DNA of 64,000 bases, from contig CAIKAR010000005.1 of the NCBI GenBank assembly GCA_903825465.1, positions 1 through 64,000 of the forward strand, written 5' to 3'. The position numbers and the translations under genes were made by a program. The stretch comes from an uncultured Hyphomicrobiales bacterium (GTDB taxonomy: Bacteria > Pseudomonadota > Alphaproteobacteria > Rhizobiales > Beijerinckiaceae). Below the pieces are notes generated by a model. The model was not told the DNA's origin. It did not search any database and saw only the letters and a list, made by a program, of their open reading frames with translations. Positions 24,620 to 33,474 of the stretch are shown here, in pieces. How positions within the stretch are numbered: the stretch's first letter is position 1; the number at the start of each line of letters is the position of its first letter.

Positions 24620-25912
24620 ATGCCGCGCGCCATTGGACTTGATTTCGGCACGACCAACACCGTGCTCGCCACCTGCCCGGAGGGCGGCGCCGCGCGGCCG
24701 CTGCTTTTTCCCTTCGAGGGCGGACACGTCGACGCGCTGCGTTCGGCCCTGTGCTTCTGGAAGGATTTTCGACAATCGCCCGCGTCCGTCGAGGTCGAGG
24801 CCGGCCCCTGGGCCATTGATCACTATGTCGACGACCCCCAAGACTGCCGCTTCCTGCAATCGCTGAAAACGTTTTCGGCGAGCCCGCATTTTCAGGCGAC
24901 GTATCTTTTCGCCAAAAAATACCGCTTCGAGGATTTGTTGCGGACATTTCTCGAACGCTTGCGCGCCCGCGCCGGCGAGGCGATGGCGAGCTTGCCCGAG
25001 CGCGTCGTTGTGGGGCGCCCCGTGACTTTCGCCGGCGCGAGCCCGGACCCTCTGCTCGCCATGTCCCGCTATCGCGCCGCGCTCGCCGAATTCGGCTTCA
25101 AGGAGATTGTCTTCGTTTACGAGCCCGTGGCCGCCGCTTTCTCCTTCGCGCGCAAGCTGCGAGGCAGCGCGCGGGTTCTCGTCGCCGATTTCGGCGGTGG
25201 CACGACGGACTTCTCGATCATGGACTTCAACGTCGCCGGCGGCGCGTTCCACGCCAGGCCATTGGCGCATTCGGGTGTCGGAATCGCCGGTGACACGTTT
25301 GACTACCGGATCATCGACCACGTGGTGCTGCCGTGGCTCGGCAAGGGCACGAGCTTCCGCGGCATGGGCAAGGTTCTGCCCTTGCCGCAGGGGCCCTTCG
25401 CCAGTTTCGGCCGCTGGAACCTGCTGTCGGTGTTGAAATCCTCCGACGAGTTTCGCGACCTCAAGCAGACCCTGCGCTATTGCGTCGAGCCGGAAAAGAT
25501 CCAGCGCTTCATCGAGCTTGTCGAAGAGGACATGGGCTATCCCCTCTACAAGGCGGTGTCGGCGGCGAAGGCGCGCCTGTCGCTGGCGGAGGAAACCGCC
25601 TTCGATTTTCCGCCTCTCGGCCCCGGCTTCCACGCGACGATCAAGCGCGCCGATTTCGACGAGTGGATCGCCGGCGATCTGACGCGCGTCGAAACCGCGC
25701 TCGACGCGGCGATGACGGAAGCCGCGCTCGTGGACGCGTCCATCGACAAGGTGTTTCTCACCGGCGGCACCTCGTTTGTGCCCGCCGTGCGCGACATCTT
25801 CAAACGCCGCTTCGGCGCGGAAAAAATCGAAACCGGCGACGAACTCCTGTCCATCGCCAACGGCCTCGCGTTGATCGGCGAGCGCGACGACGCCGCGGCC
25901 TGGGCGGCGTGA
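24620..25912 (+). CDS. YegD-like Hsp70-family protein
   Basis: Actin-like ATPase of the Hsp70 superfamily resembling YegD, whose client is unknown. The 430-aa product has phosphate-1 loop GLDFGTTNTVLA (6-17), phosphate-2 VLVADFGGGTTDFSIMDF, the connecting VYEPVAAAFSFA and the adenosine motif VFLTGGTSFVPAVRDIF. It ends after the ATPase domain and has no peptide-binding domain or C-terminal lid, as in YegD. It stands alone, with 108 bases from ubiD and 84 bases before the next gene. Confidence 0.88.
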   Translation: MPRAIGLDFGTTNTVLATCPEGGAARPLLFPFEGGHVDALRSALCFWKDFRQSPASVEVEAGPWAIDHYVDDPQDCRFLQSLKTFSASPHFQATYLFAKKYRFEDLLRTFLERLRARAGEAMASLPERVVVGRPVTFAGASPDPLLAMSRYRAALAEFGFKEIVFVYEPVAAAFSFARKLRGSARVLVADFGGGTTDFSIMDFNVAGGAFHARPLAHSGVGIAGDTFDYRIIDHVVLPWLGKGTSFRGMGKVLPLPQGPFASFGRWNLLSVLKSSDEFRDLKQTLRYCVEPEKIQRFIELVEEDMGYPLYKAVSAAKARLSLAEETAFDFPPLGPGFHATIKRADFDEWIAGDLTRVETALDAAMTEAALVDASIDKVFLTGGTSFVPAVRDIFKRRFGAEKIETGDELLSIANGLALIGERDDAAAWAA

Positions 25913-25996
25913 GCCGTTTTGCCGCTTGCGCGCGGCCCGCCCGCGCCGCATGATCGGCGGGATGGCCGATCAAACGATCCGGCGCCGGGGGGCTTC

Positions 25997-27013
25997 ATGT
26001 CGATGTTCAAATCAATCTTGCTGGCGGGCGCCGCCGCGCTCTGCGCCGCCTCCCCCGCCCTCGCCGCCGAACCCGCCGCTTGCGACAGCTACAAGGCCGC
26101 CGTCACCGGCGGACCTCTGCCGCCGGTCGATTCCGACACCGTCGTCATACGCTGGCTCGCCAACGCCAATTATGAGTTCGCCTACAAGGGCAAGGTCTAT
26201 CTCTTCGACGCCTATTTCGACCGCGTGCCGCGCAGCCATAATGTTGGCTTCAAGGCTGCCGACGTGACGAAGGCCGAGGCGGTCTTCGTCTCGCACGCGC
26301 ATTTCGACCATATCTCCGACATCGGCCCGGTGGCGCGGCAGACCGGCGCGCCGGTCGTCGGCGCGCCGATCACCGCGCGCGTCGCCAAGGAATTGGGCGT
26401 GCCGGAAAAGCAAATCGTCGTAGCCACCGGCGGCGAGAGCCTGAAGTTCGGCGACGCGACCGTGGAGGTGGCGCTCGCCGAGCATTCCACCATTCAGCCC
26501 GGCCTCACCGAGCTCTACGGGCAGATGTACGCCAACGATTCCGCGCCCTACACGCCCGCCGAAAAGACGCTCGGCGCCTACGTGAAGACGCTCGGTTCGT
26601 TCGATCCGGACATCATCAAGAAGGGCACCCTCGCCTTTGGCCTGACTTTTCCCTCCGGCTTCAAAGCCGTGTTGATCGGCAGCGCCGGCCCCATCACCGA
26701 GGGTGTGCGCGAGCTCGCGAAAAAGCTCGGGCCGGTCGATGTCGCCATCATCGCCTACCAGGTGCATCCGGTGGCCGAGGTCCAGATCGCCTACACGTGG
26801 CCCTTCATCGAGTTGTTCAAGCCGAAGCTGTTCCTCCCCGCCCACCACGACGCGAGTTTCGGCACATGGGTCGACCTTGGCCTTGAACCGCTGTTCGAGA
26901 AAATCCGCGACGAAATGCCGGAAACGAAATTTCTGTCGCCCTTGTATCGCTCGCCCATCTGCGTCTCCGGCGCCGGGCCGACCAAAGGCGAGGTTGTGTC
27001 GTTCAAGCCGTGA
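25997..27013 (+). CDS. Exported metallo-beta-lactamase-fold hydrolase
   Basis: The 338-aa product starts at ATG 25997 with a signal peptide (KSILLAGAAALCAASPALAA). It has the metal-binding motif SHAHFDHISD (HxHxDH), later His residues in AEHSTIQPG, YQVHPVAE and LPAHHDASF, and IGSAGP. This is the layout of UlaG/RomA-like MBL-fold proteins, but exported. Substrate unknown. A single gene, it runs up to the tRNA-Ala promoter. Confidence 0.8.
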   Translation: MSMFKSILLAGAAALCAASPALAAEPAACDSYKAAVTGGPLPPVDSDTVVIRWLANANYEFAYKGKVYLFDAYFDRVPRSHNVGFKAADVTKAEAVFVSHAHFDHISDIGPVARQTGAPVVGAPITARVAKELGVPEKQIVVATGGESLKFGDATVEVALAEHSTIQPGLTELYGQMYANDSAPYTPAEKTLGAYVKTLGSFDPDIIKKGTLAFGLTFPSGFKAVLIGSAGPITEGVRELAKKLGPVDVAIIAYQVHPVAEVQIAYTWPFIELFKPKLFLPAHHDASFGTWVDLGLEPLFEKIRDEMPETKFLSPLYRSPICVSGAGPTKGEVVSFKP

Positions 27014-27055
27014 ACCAACCCCGCCGCCGATCCGAAACAATTTGCGCGCGGAGCG

Positions 27056-27084
27056 TTGACAGTCCGCGCCGCCGGCCCTAGACA
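27056..27084 (+). promoter_or_regulatory. Promoter of tRNA-Ala
   Basis: TTGACA (27056-27061), a 17-base spacer, then TAGACA (27079-27084). The predicted start falls a few bases before the tRNA 5' end, as usual for single tRNA genes. Confidence 0.75.
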
Positions 27085-27095
27085 ACGCGCGGTTT

Positions 27096-27171
27096 GGGGC
27101 TGTAGCTCAGATGGGAGAGCGCTGCAATCGCACTGCAGAGGTCGTGAGTTCGAATCTCATCAGCTCCACCA
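27096..27171 (+). tRNA. tRNA-Ala(CGC)
   Basis: A complete 76-base cloverleaf. The acceptor stem GGGGCTG pairs with CAGCTCC and contains the G3-U70 alanine identity pair. The D arm begins TAGCTCAGATGGGAGAGC; the anticodon arm CTGCA-ATCGCAC-TGCAG gives anticodon CGC (codon GCG); the T arm contains GAGTTCGAATCTC. Discriminator A73 and CCA are encoded. A T-rich stretch (ctctttttt) follows and may terminate it. The DNA beyond it changes composition, so it may have served as an integration site. Confidence 0.97.
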
Positions 27172-27589
27172 AACCGTTCCTCTTTTTTCCTGACCGCCTG
27201 GATTTGCGATAAAAGCGCGGCCTGCGGGCCGTTCGCGTGATATCGCGATCTCGGTCGTGGACATCTCAGGCTCTTCCACCGGCCGCGTCGCGAAAGCATG
27301 CCGCGATCTCCGACGGCAAAACCGCCCTTTCCGCGTTCGCCACGGGTGTGGACCCCGGATGACCCGCTTCCCGGAACTCAAATCTCCGGCGGTCCAAAGA
27401 ATGGGAACGGATCAACAATAGATGGACCGAACTTATGAGCGGCGGGAAATCGAGGAGGAGGTCAAACGACATAAACCGCGCGGGGCCGAATGAGTTGTCT
27501 GTCGTCGGAGATGACTCAACCCTTTGTGGAAACAAGATTCACCCGCGCCGGGCAACGGTTCCGCGTGGCAATCAACGGGCCACGCTTTG
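27172..27589. other. Gene-free low-GC stretch between tRNA-Ala and the binding-protein gene
   Basis: About 420 bases with lower G+C than the flanks (roughly half by eye for the line at 27361). No ORF here has recognisable motifs. Short open frames (27266-27535 minus, MSFDLLLDFPP; 27421 plus, MDRTYERREIEEEVKRHKP) have no start-site support and may be decayed gene remnants. No tRNA 3'-end repeat, integrase or transposase fragment is visible. Confidence 0.4.
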
Positions 27590-28621
27590 TCAACCGCCCG
27601 CGAGAACTTCGCGCAGCTGGTCAACGACGTCATTGGGCGCTTCGCGCAAACCGTCGAGGAGACGGACGATCTCGGCGCCGCTAACGGGGCTTACGTCGAT
27701 ATTGATGGCTTTCGCCTCGGCCAAAAACTCCGGGTCGCGCATCGTATCGTCGAAAGCTCGGCGCAATAGGGCGAGACGCGGGGCGATGACGCCGGGCGGC
27801 GCCATCAATGGACGCGCGAGTTTATATTTCAAGCCGAACATGCGCAGCATCTCTCGCGAGTTGACGTTGTCGGCCAGCTCGATCGCGGTGGGAACATTCG
27901 GCATGCCGCGCGCTCGTTCGGATCCAAACTGCGCGAGAAGAGTGATTTTCCCCTCGCGAAGCCAATCCGCCTTCGTCACGAAGACATTTGTCGAGCCCGT
28001 GCTGTTTCCCTGCGCTTCTCCACGCTCAATGGCCTCGAATATTTCGTTTTGTCCCTGATAGCCGGTGACGATATCGATGTTGGCCCCGATGAGGCGTTTT
28101 AGAAGCTGGGGCGCCGAGTAATTGTCGGCGGTGGGTCCGGTCGCGCCCACGATGACCTTGTTTTGCTTGAGCATCGCGATGCTGTTGGCGGCGGTCGACA
28201 GCGTGAAAAACACCTGAGGGTCCTCGACGGGAGAGCCGATCCAACCGAATTTTTCCGCGTCGAACGCGACGTTTCCGCCGTCCCTGGACATCAATTTCAG
28301 GCGGGATTCAACGGGCACGTTGTTGGTTGGCATTCCAATGACCAAGCCGTCCCGCGGCGCGGATCGATAGAGGTAATTCGCCATGATAAGCCCCGTCGCG
28401 CCGGGCATGTTCTCGACGACAATGGCCGGAGACCCCGGAATGTGGCGGGCCATGTGGATCGCGAGCACGCGCGCCATTATATCGTATCCGCCGCCCGCGG
28501 CGGCGCCGACCACGAGCCGAATTGTCTTTCCCTGATAAAACCCCGGGCTTTCCTGCGCGTGAGAGACGGCCGCCGGCGCGATGAGCGCCATGCCTATCGC
28601 CAACAATTTCACGATGCTCAT
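27590..28621 (-). CDS. TctC/Bug-type tripartite tricarboxylate transporter binding protein (copy 2)
   Basis: Periplasmic solute-binding protein. Taking the ATG at 28621 (MSIVKLLAIGMALIAPAAVSHAQ) gives a clean signal peptide and 343 aa. Family blocks are FYQGKTIRLVVGAAAGGGYDIMARVLA, AIVVENMPGATGLIMANYLY, APRDGLVIG and LMAPPGV. It has the same family blocks as copy 1 at 19035. It starts four bases after the arylmalonate-decarboxylase-like gene ends, so the two form an operon. No TctA or TctB genes accompany it. G+C is lower than most of the window, in line with the neighbour. Confidence 0.87.
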   Translation of the reverse strand: MSIVKLLAIGMALIAPAAVSHAQESPGFYQGKTIRLVVGAAAGGGYDIMARVLAIHMARHIPGSPAIVVENMPGATGLIMANYLYRSAPRDGLVIGMPTNNVPVESRLKLMSRDGGNVAFDAEKFGWIGSPVEDPQVFFTLSTAANSIAMLKQNKVIVGATGPTADNYSAPQLLKRLIGANIDIVTGYQGQNEIFEAIERGEAQGNSTGSTNVFVTKADWLREGKITLLAQFGSERARGMPNVPTAIELADNVNSREMLRMFGLKYKLARPLMAPPGVIAPRLALLRRAFDDTMRDPEFLAEAKAINIDVSPVSGAEIVRLLDGLREAPNDVVDQLREVLAGG

Positions 28622-28625
28622 GACG

Positions 28626-29351
28626 CTAGTCCCTCGCGAGCGAGGCAAGCAGCTTGCCATGGCCCCGCACGGGCGCGCCAATATTCAAAGCTTTGAACGC
28701 GCAGAAAAAGTTGGCGTGCGTGTACGCTATGACTGTTTTGCCGGTGTCTTCTTCAAGCGCTCTCACCGCTTGAGCGCCCTGCCACTGAGGGCAAGGAAGG
28801 TAAATGGTGTCGCAGTCAGGGGAGCGGGAGGCGACGCGGCGCGCAAATCGATATATCTCTTGAGGCGTTTGGTTCTGAATTTCCTTAAACGGCATATTCG
28901 TCCCTTCAAGGCCGACAACATCGAAGCCGAAGGCCTTGAAATAAGCAGCCATGGCGTCATTGTGTTCGGGCGGATAGCAAGACGCCATGACGATCCGATT
29001 GGCGTTCATATGTCGGAGCGCCTCGACAGCCGATCGCACGCCCGTCGTCGCGCCAACCCCTGACACAGTCTCGATTTCCTTTATTATCGTCTCTTCGAAG
29101 CCCTTGCCACGCATAACGACGAGCGGACCACCGCCGTGTATGATGTAATCAACCTTGCGGGAGCCTAGGTAAGCGGCTGATTCCTTTACTTGGGCCAATC
29201 CCTTCTCGAAACCGTCATTTGTCCAATTCTCGATGGCGCAAGCGCTGCTGACCAATCCAACGCCGTCGGGCGCGAAACGATAAAACTCATAGGCTAAAAC
29301 CTCGATGACAGAAGGCGAAATATACCCTATTCGCGCGCGCCAACCGAACAT
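28626..29351 (-). CDS. Arylmalonate-decarboxylase/maleate-isomerase-like protein
   Basis: Asp/Glu racemase-fold protein of the arylmalonate decarboxylase and maleate cis-trans isomerase group. The 241-aa length equals that of arylmalonate decarboxylase. The first catalytic position is glycine (IIHGGGPLVV, Gly73-75) and the second is Cys187 (IYLPCPQWQG), matching Gly74/Cys188 of the Bordetella decarboxylase; racemases and maleate isomerase have cysteine at both. SGVGATTGVRSAVEAL and MASCYPPEHNDAM are family blocks. AGGAG precedes the ATG. Two 60-base lines I counted are 47% and 50% G+C, so the gene looks acquired. Cofactor-free decarboxylation of a malonate or isomerisation of a diacid are the main options. 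Confidence 0.8.
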   Translation of the reverse strand: MFGWRARIGYISPSVIEVLAYEFYRFAPDGVGLVSSACAIENWTNDGFEKGLAQVKESAAYLGSRKVDYIIHGGGPLVVMRGKGFEETIIKEIETVSGVGATTGVRSAVEALRHMNANRIVMASCYPPEHNDAMAAYFKAFGFDVVGLEGTNMPFKEIQNQTPQEIYRFARRVASRSPDCDTIYLPCPQWQGAQAVRALEEDTGKTVIAYTHANFFCAFKALNIGAPVRGHGKLLASLARD

Positions 29352-29655
29352 CGCTTTTCTCCTTGAACAGAAAACCCAACGGCATGTCTATCTATCTCGG
29401 ACGCGACGTCGCGGCTCAAGGCTTTCACCCCCGGCGATGACCGTTTTTCGAGACGCCCGACAATGACGTATCGTGGCGTGACTCGCCTTGCCCCGATAGA
29501 TCCCTATTCGGAATTCGGACCGCGAGGCGGTAGCCGTCAAACGCCACGCGCGGTCCCGCCGCGGGCCGCCGTCACTTCTTCAATGGTCGAGCGGGCCGCT
29601 TGCCGTCTTGAACGCCGACGGCAAGCTCGTCACCGGTCCAGTTGGCGACGCCGCC
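29352..29655. other. Intergenic region between the acquired operon and phaB
   Basis: About 300 bases with no supported gene. It carries a candidate promoter for the minus-strand operon near 29391-29419 and, just past the phaB stop, a 9-bp-stem hairpin CTTGCCGTC/GACGGCAAG at 29599-29625 without a T-run on either strand. Composition rises back to the genome average towards phaB. Confidence 0.45.
29391..29419 (-). promoter_or_regulatory. Candidate promoter with embedded palindrome for the decarboxylase-like operon
   Basis: On the minus strand TTGAGC, 17 bases, then GATAGA. The spacer contains CGCGACGTCGCG (29402-29413), a perfect 12-base palindrome placed where a repressor would block polymerase. 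No regulator gene is adjacent. The leader would be about 30 bases. Confidence 0.45.
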
Positions 29656-30381
29656 TCAAGTCAAATATTGGCCGCCGTTGGCGGACAACGTCGATCCCGT
29701 GACAAAGCCGGCGTCGTCCGAGGCGAGGAACACCACGCAGCGCGCGATTTCGGAGGGCTCGCCCAGACGCCCAACGGGGATGTGCGGCAGGATCGCCTTT
29801 TCAATAATCGCGGGATCGATCGCGCGGACCATTTCCGTGCCGATATAGCCGGGATTGATCGCGTTGACCGTGATGCCGAGCTTCGCGCCTTCCTGCGACA
29901 GCGCCTTGACGAAACCCACGTCGCCGGCCTTGGCCGCGGAATAGTTGGCTTGGCCCATCTGGCCCTTCTGGCCGTTGATGGAGGAAATGCAAATGACGCG
30001 GCCAAACTTGCGGGCGCGCATGCCTTCCCACACCGGCCTGGTCATGTTGAAGAGCGAATTGAGATTGGTGTTGATGACCGCGTTCCATTGATCTCTAGTC
30101 ATGCGGTGGAACATCGCGTCGCGGGTGATGCCGGCGTTGTTGACGAGGACTTCGACGGGGCCGATGTCCGCCTCGACCTTGGCGATTCCAGCGGCGCAGG
30201 CGTCGAAATCCGAGACATCCCATTTGAAGACCGGGATGCCCGTTTCCGCGTGGAATTTCGCGGCCGCCTCGTCGTTGCCAGCGTAATTCGCGGCCACCTT
30301 GTAGCCCGCGGCTTTCAGGGCGACGGAAATGGCCGCGCCGATGCCGCGCGATCCCCCCGTCACAAGCGCTATTCTCGACAT
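29656..30381 (-). CDS. phaB: Acetoacetyl-CoA reductase
   Basis: NADPH-dependent reduction of acetoacetyl-CoA to (R)-3-hydroxybutyryl-CoA in polyhydroxybutyrate synthesis. The 241-aa short-chain dehydrogenase has VTGGSRGIGAAI (7-18), NNAGITRDAMFHRM, the Ser-Tyr-Lys triad in ISSINGQKGQMGQANYSAAKAG, and the PhaB-typical GYIGTEMVRAI and VTGSTLSANGGQYLT. It follows phaA on the same strand with about 100 bases between. The polymer synthase phaC is not in the window. Confidence 0.94.
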   Translation of the reverse strand: MSRIALVTGGSRGIGAAISVALKAAGYKVAANYAGNDEAAAKFHAETGIPVFKWDVSDFDACAAGIAKVEADIGPVEVLVNNAGITRDAMFHRMTRDQWNAVINTNLNSLFNMTRPVWEGMRARKFGRVICISSINGQKGQMGQANYSAAKAGDVGFVKALSQEGAKLGITVNAINPGYIGTEMVRAIDPAIIEKAILPHIPVGRLGEPSEIARCVVFLASDDAGFVTGSTLSANGGQYLT

Positions 30382-30485
30382 GGCGTTATCCCCTCCGGAT
30401 TTCTGAATCGACGACGGCCCAACCTAGCAGATTGGACCGTCGGGTCATTGATCAAAAAGGCGTCAGCCTTTTGGCCAATCCGATA

Positions 30486-31661
<1,176 letters not shown>

Positions 31662-31744
31662 GCCCAAACTCCTTTGTTGATTCCGCCTGTGTTCCGCCAA
31701 AATCCGACATCACGCGAAATTGCGCCGGAAGGCGGCTTTTCATC

Positions 31745-31852
31745 GCAACTTGCCTTCGGGCTACGCCTCCCCCGCCATGGGGTCAAGCCTGTTTGCGCAT
31801 CGCAGCAATTCACATTTGGTCTACTCCGCCCACGCTCTCTCCCGCTTTGCAA
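31745..31852. promoter_or_regulatory. Cluster of TTGC/GCAA elements between phaA and phaR
   Basis: Three inverted TTGC/GCAA pairs lie here: GCAACTTGC (31745-31753), TTGCGCATCGCAGCAA (31793-31808) and TTGCAA (31847-31852). PhaR proteins of Paracoccus and relatives bind TGC-rich inverted elements, so these are candidate PhaR operators for autoregulation and for phaAB. The link is inferred from position and motif only. Confidence 0.35.
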
Positions 31853-31948
31853 CAACGTATTATCCTGTCATGCTGGCGCTGGGTCGGCCATGGAAGGGCG
31901 CCCTGAAAACGGGCGCCTGTTCGGCGTCCCGCAGCGCGAGGCGGACGC

Positions 31949-32539
31949 ATGGCGAACGACAAGCAGCCCACTGTCATCAAAAAATACGCGAACCGGCGCC
32001 TCTACAACACTGGCGCGAGCGTCTATGTGACGCTTGAGGATCTGGCGAAGATGGTGAAAGGCGGCGAAGACTTCGTCGTGCAGGACGCCAAGACCGGCGA
32101 GGACATCACCCGTCCGGTGCTGGCGCAGATCATTTTCGAGCAGGAGGGCAAGGAAGGGCAGTCGATGCTGCCAATCGCTTTTTTGCGGCAGTTGATTCGA
32201 TTTTACGGCGACAGCATGCAGAAACTCGTGCCAAGCTACCTGGAGTTCAGCTTCGACAAATTCGTCGGCGAACAACAGAAAATGCGGGAGCAGATGAGCG
32301 CCGCCTTTGGCGTCAAGGGTCTGCCGGGCGGCGAGATGTTCGTCGCCATGGAAGAACACGCGCGCAAGAACTTCGCGTTGTTCAATCAAGCGCTTGGCAT
32401 GTTCAACCCGTTCGCGCCGGGCGCCGCCAAAGACGCGTCGGCCGAAACCGGCAAGCCGGGCGAGCCCGATCTCGAACAATTGCGCAGGCAGGTCGCCGAG
32501 TTGCAGCGCAACCTCGACACGCTGGGCAAAAAGAGCTGA
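31949..32539 (+). CDS. phaR: Polyhydroxyalkanoate synthesis repressor PhaR
   Basis: DNA- and granule-binding repressor of phasin and PHA genes. The 196-aa product has the PHB/PHA accumulation-regulator DNA-binding domain at 8-70 (VIKKYANRRLYNTGASVYVTLEDLAKMV), the following PHB_acc domain (LIRFYGDSMQKLVPSYLEFSF), then a low-complexity linker and a C-terminal coiled coil (LEQLRRQVAELQRNLDTLGKK). It is divergent from phaA, with likely operators between, and ends two bases from convergent gloB. Confidence 0.94.
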   Translation: MANDKQPTVIKKYANRRLYNTGASVYVTLEDLAKMVKGGEDFVVQDAKTGEDITRPVLAQIIFEQEGKEGQSMLPIAFLRQLIRFYGDSMQKLVPSYLEFSFDKFVGEQQKMREQMSAAFGVKGLPGGEMFVAMEEHARKNFALFNQALGMFNPFAPGAAKDASAETGKPGEPDLEQLRRQVAELQRNLDTLGKKS

Positions 32540-32542
32540 AAC

Positions 32543-33313
32543 TCAGAACTTGTTCTTGCGCTCGCGGATTTCCGCGAAGACATCGGCGGGATCGCGCCCG
32601 GACATGCCGACCGCGTTTTGAACATCCTCGTCCTCGGCCCGCAAAAACGGGTTGATGGCGAGTTCGAGGCCGATGGTCGAGGGCAAGGTGAACTTCCCCT
32701 CGGCGCGCAGCTTCGCCGCGGTTTCAAGGTGATGTTTGAGCATGTCGTTGCCGGGATCGACGGTCAACGCGAACTTGCCGTTGGCGAGCGTGTATTCGTG
32801 CCCGCAGTAGACTTGGGTTTCCTCCGGCAAAGCGGCTAGCTTTTCCAGCGAGTTCCACATGACCGACAGGGGCGCTTCCATGACGCGGCCGCAACCGAGG
32901 GAAAACAACGTGTCGCCCGCGAAAAGGAGATCGTCGTCCTCGAACCAGTAGACGATGTGCCCGATGGTGTGGCCGGGCGTTTCAATAACCTTCGCGGCGA
33001 GATTTCCCACGCGAACGACATCGCCCTCCGCCACTTTCAGATCGACCATCGGCACGCGGTCGGCCTCGCCCTTCGGCGCGACGACGCGCGCCTTGGGGAA
33101 ATGTTGCTTGACCTCGGGAATGCCCTGCACATGGTCGGCGTGGCGGTGCGTGACGAGAATATCCGTCAGCGTCCAGCCCTTTTCCGCCAGAGCCTTGAGC
33201 ACGGGCGCGGCTTCCGGAACGTCGATCGAGGCTGTCGCGCCCGTCTTCGGATCGTGTACAAGGACGCCAAAATTGTCCTGCAGGCAGGCGAATTGATAAA
33301 TTTGCGTCGACAT
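32543..33313 (-). CDS. gloB: Hydroxyacylglutathione hydrolase (glyoxalase II)
   Basis: Hydrolyses S-D-lactoylglutathione in methylglyoxal detoxification. The 256-aa product starts at ATG 33313 (MSTQIYQFACLQDNFGVLVHD). The binuclear site is VTHRHADHVQG (HxHxDH, with Arg in the usual third-His-neighbour place), ETPGHTIGHIVYW, FAGDTLFSLGCGR, and CGHEYT; the C-terminal HAGH domain ends with FAEIRERKNKF. The track ORF extends 35 residues upstream without support. Convergent with phaR. Confidence 0.94.
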   Translation of the reverse strand: MSTQIYQFACLQDNFGVLVHDPKTGATASIDVPEAAPVLKALAEKGWTLTDILVTHRHADHVQGIPEVKQHFPKARVVAPKGEADRVPMVDLKVAEGDVVRVGNLAAKVIETPGHTIGHIVYWFEDDDLLFAGDTLFSLGCGRVMEAPLSVMWNSLEKLAALPEETQVYCGHEYTLANGKFALTVDPGNDMLKHHLETAAKLRAEGKFTLPSTIGLELAINPFLRAEDEDVQNAVGMSGRDPADVFAEIRERKNKF

Positions 33314-33474
33314 GGCGGGTTCTCCGTTTCGCGCGACGCTAGCGAACCCGCGTGTCGGCGGCAAGGCGGGCTGACCGCGGCGGAGCCCGCCGCGCTCAAA
33401 ACCCGCCGGTGGCGACACTCTCCCCCTGGCCGTCGAAAACGACTACAACGGCGCGCGACACTTGGGAGTTCACC

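Noticed and set aside
22721-25951. 1076-residue minus-strand ORF
   Set aside because: It is antisense to the Gfo/Idh/MocA, UbiD and Hsp70 genes, which have full motifs. Long stop-free antisense frames are expected at this G+C; the product is Arg/Ala/His-rich without domains.
27435-28058. 207-residue plus-strand ORF
   Set aside because: Antisense to the TctC-type binding protein for most of its length and without motifs.
27096-29655. Integrated element with attL/attR at tRNA-Ala
   Set aside because: I searched for a second copy of the tRNA 3' end (GTTCGAATCTC...CCACCA) near the far edge and saw none; no integrase is present. Only compositional evidence remains.
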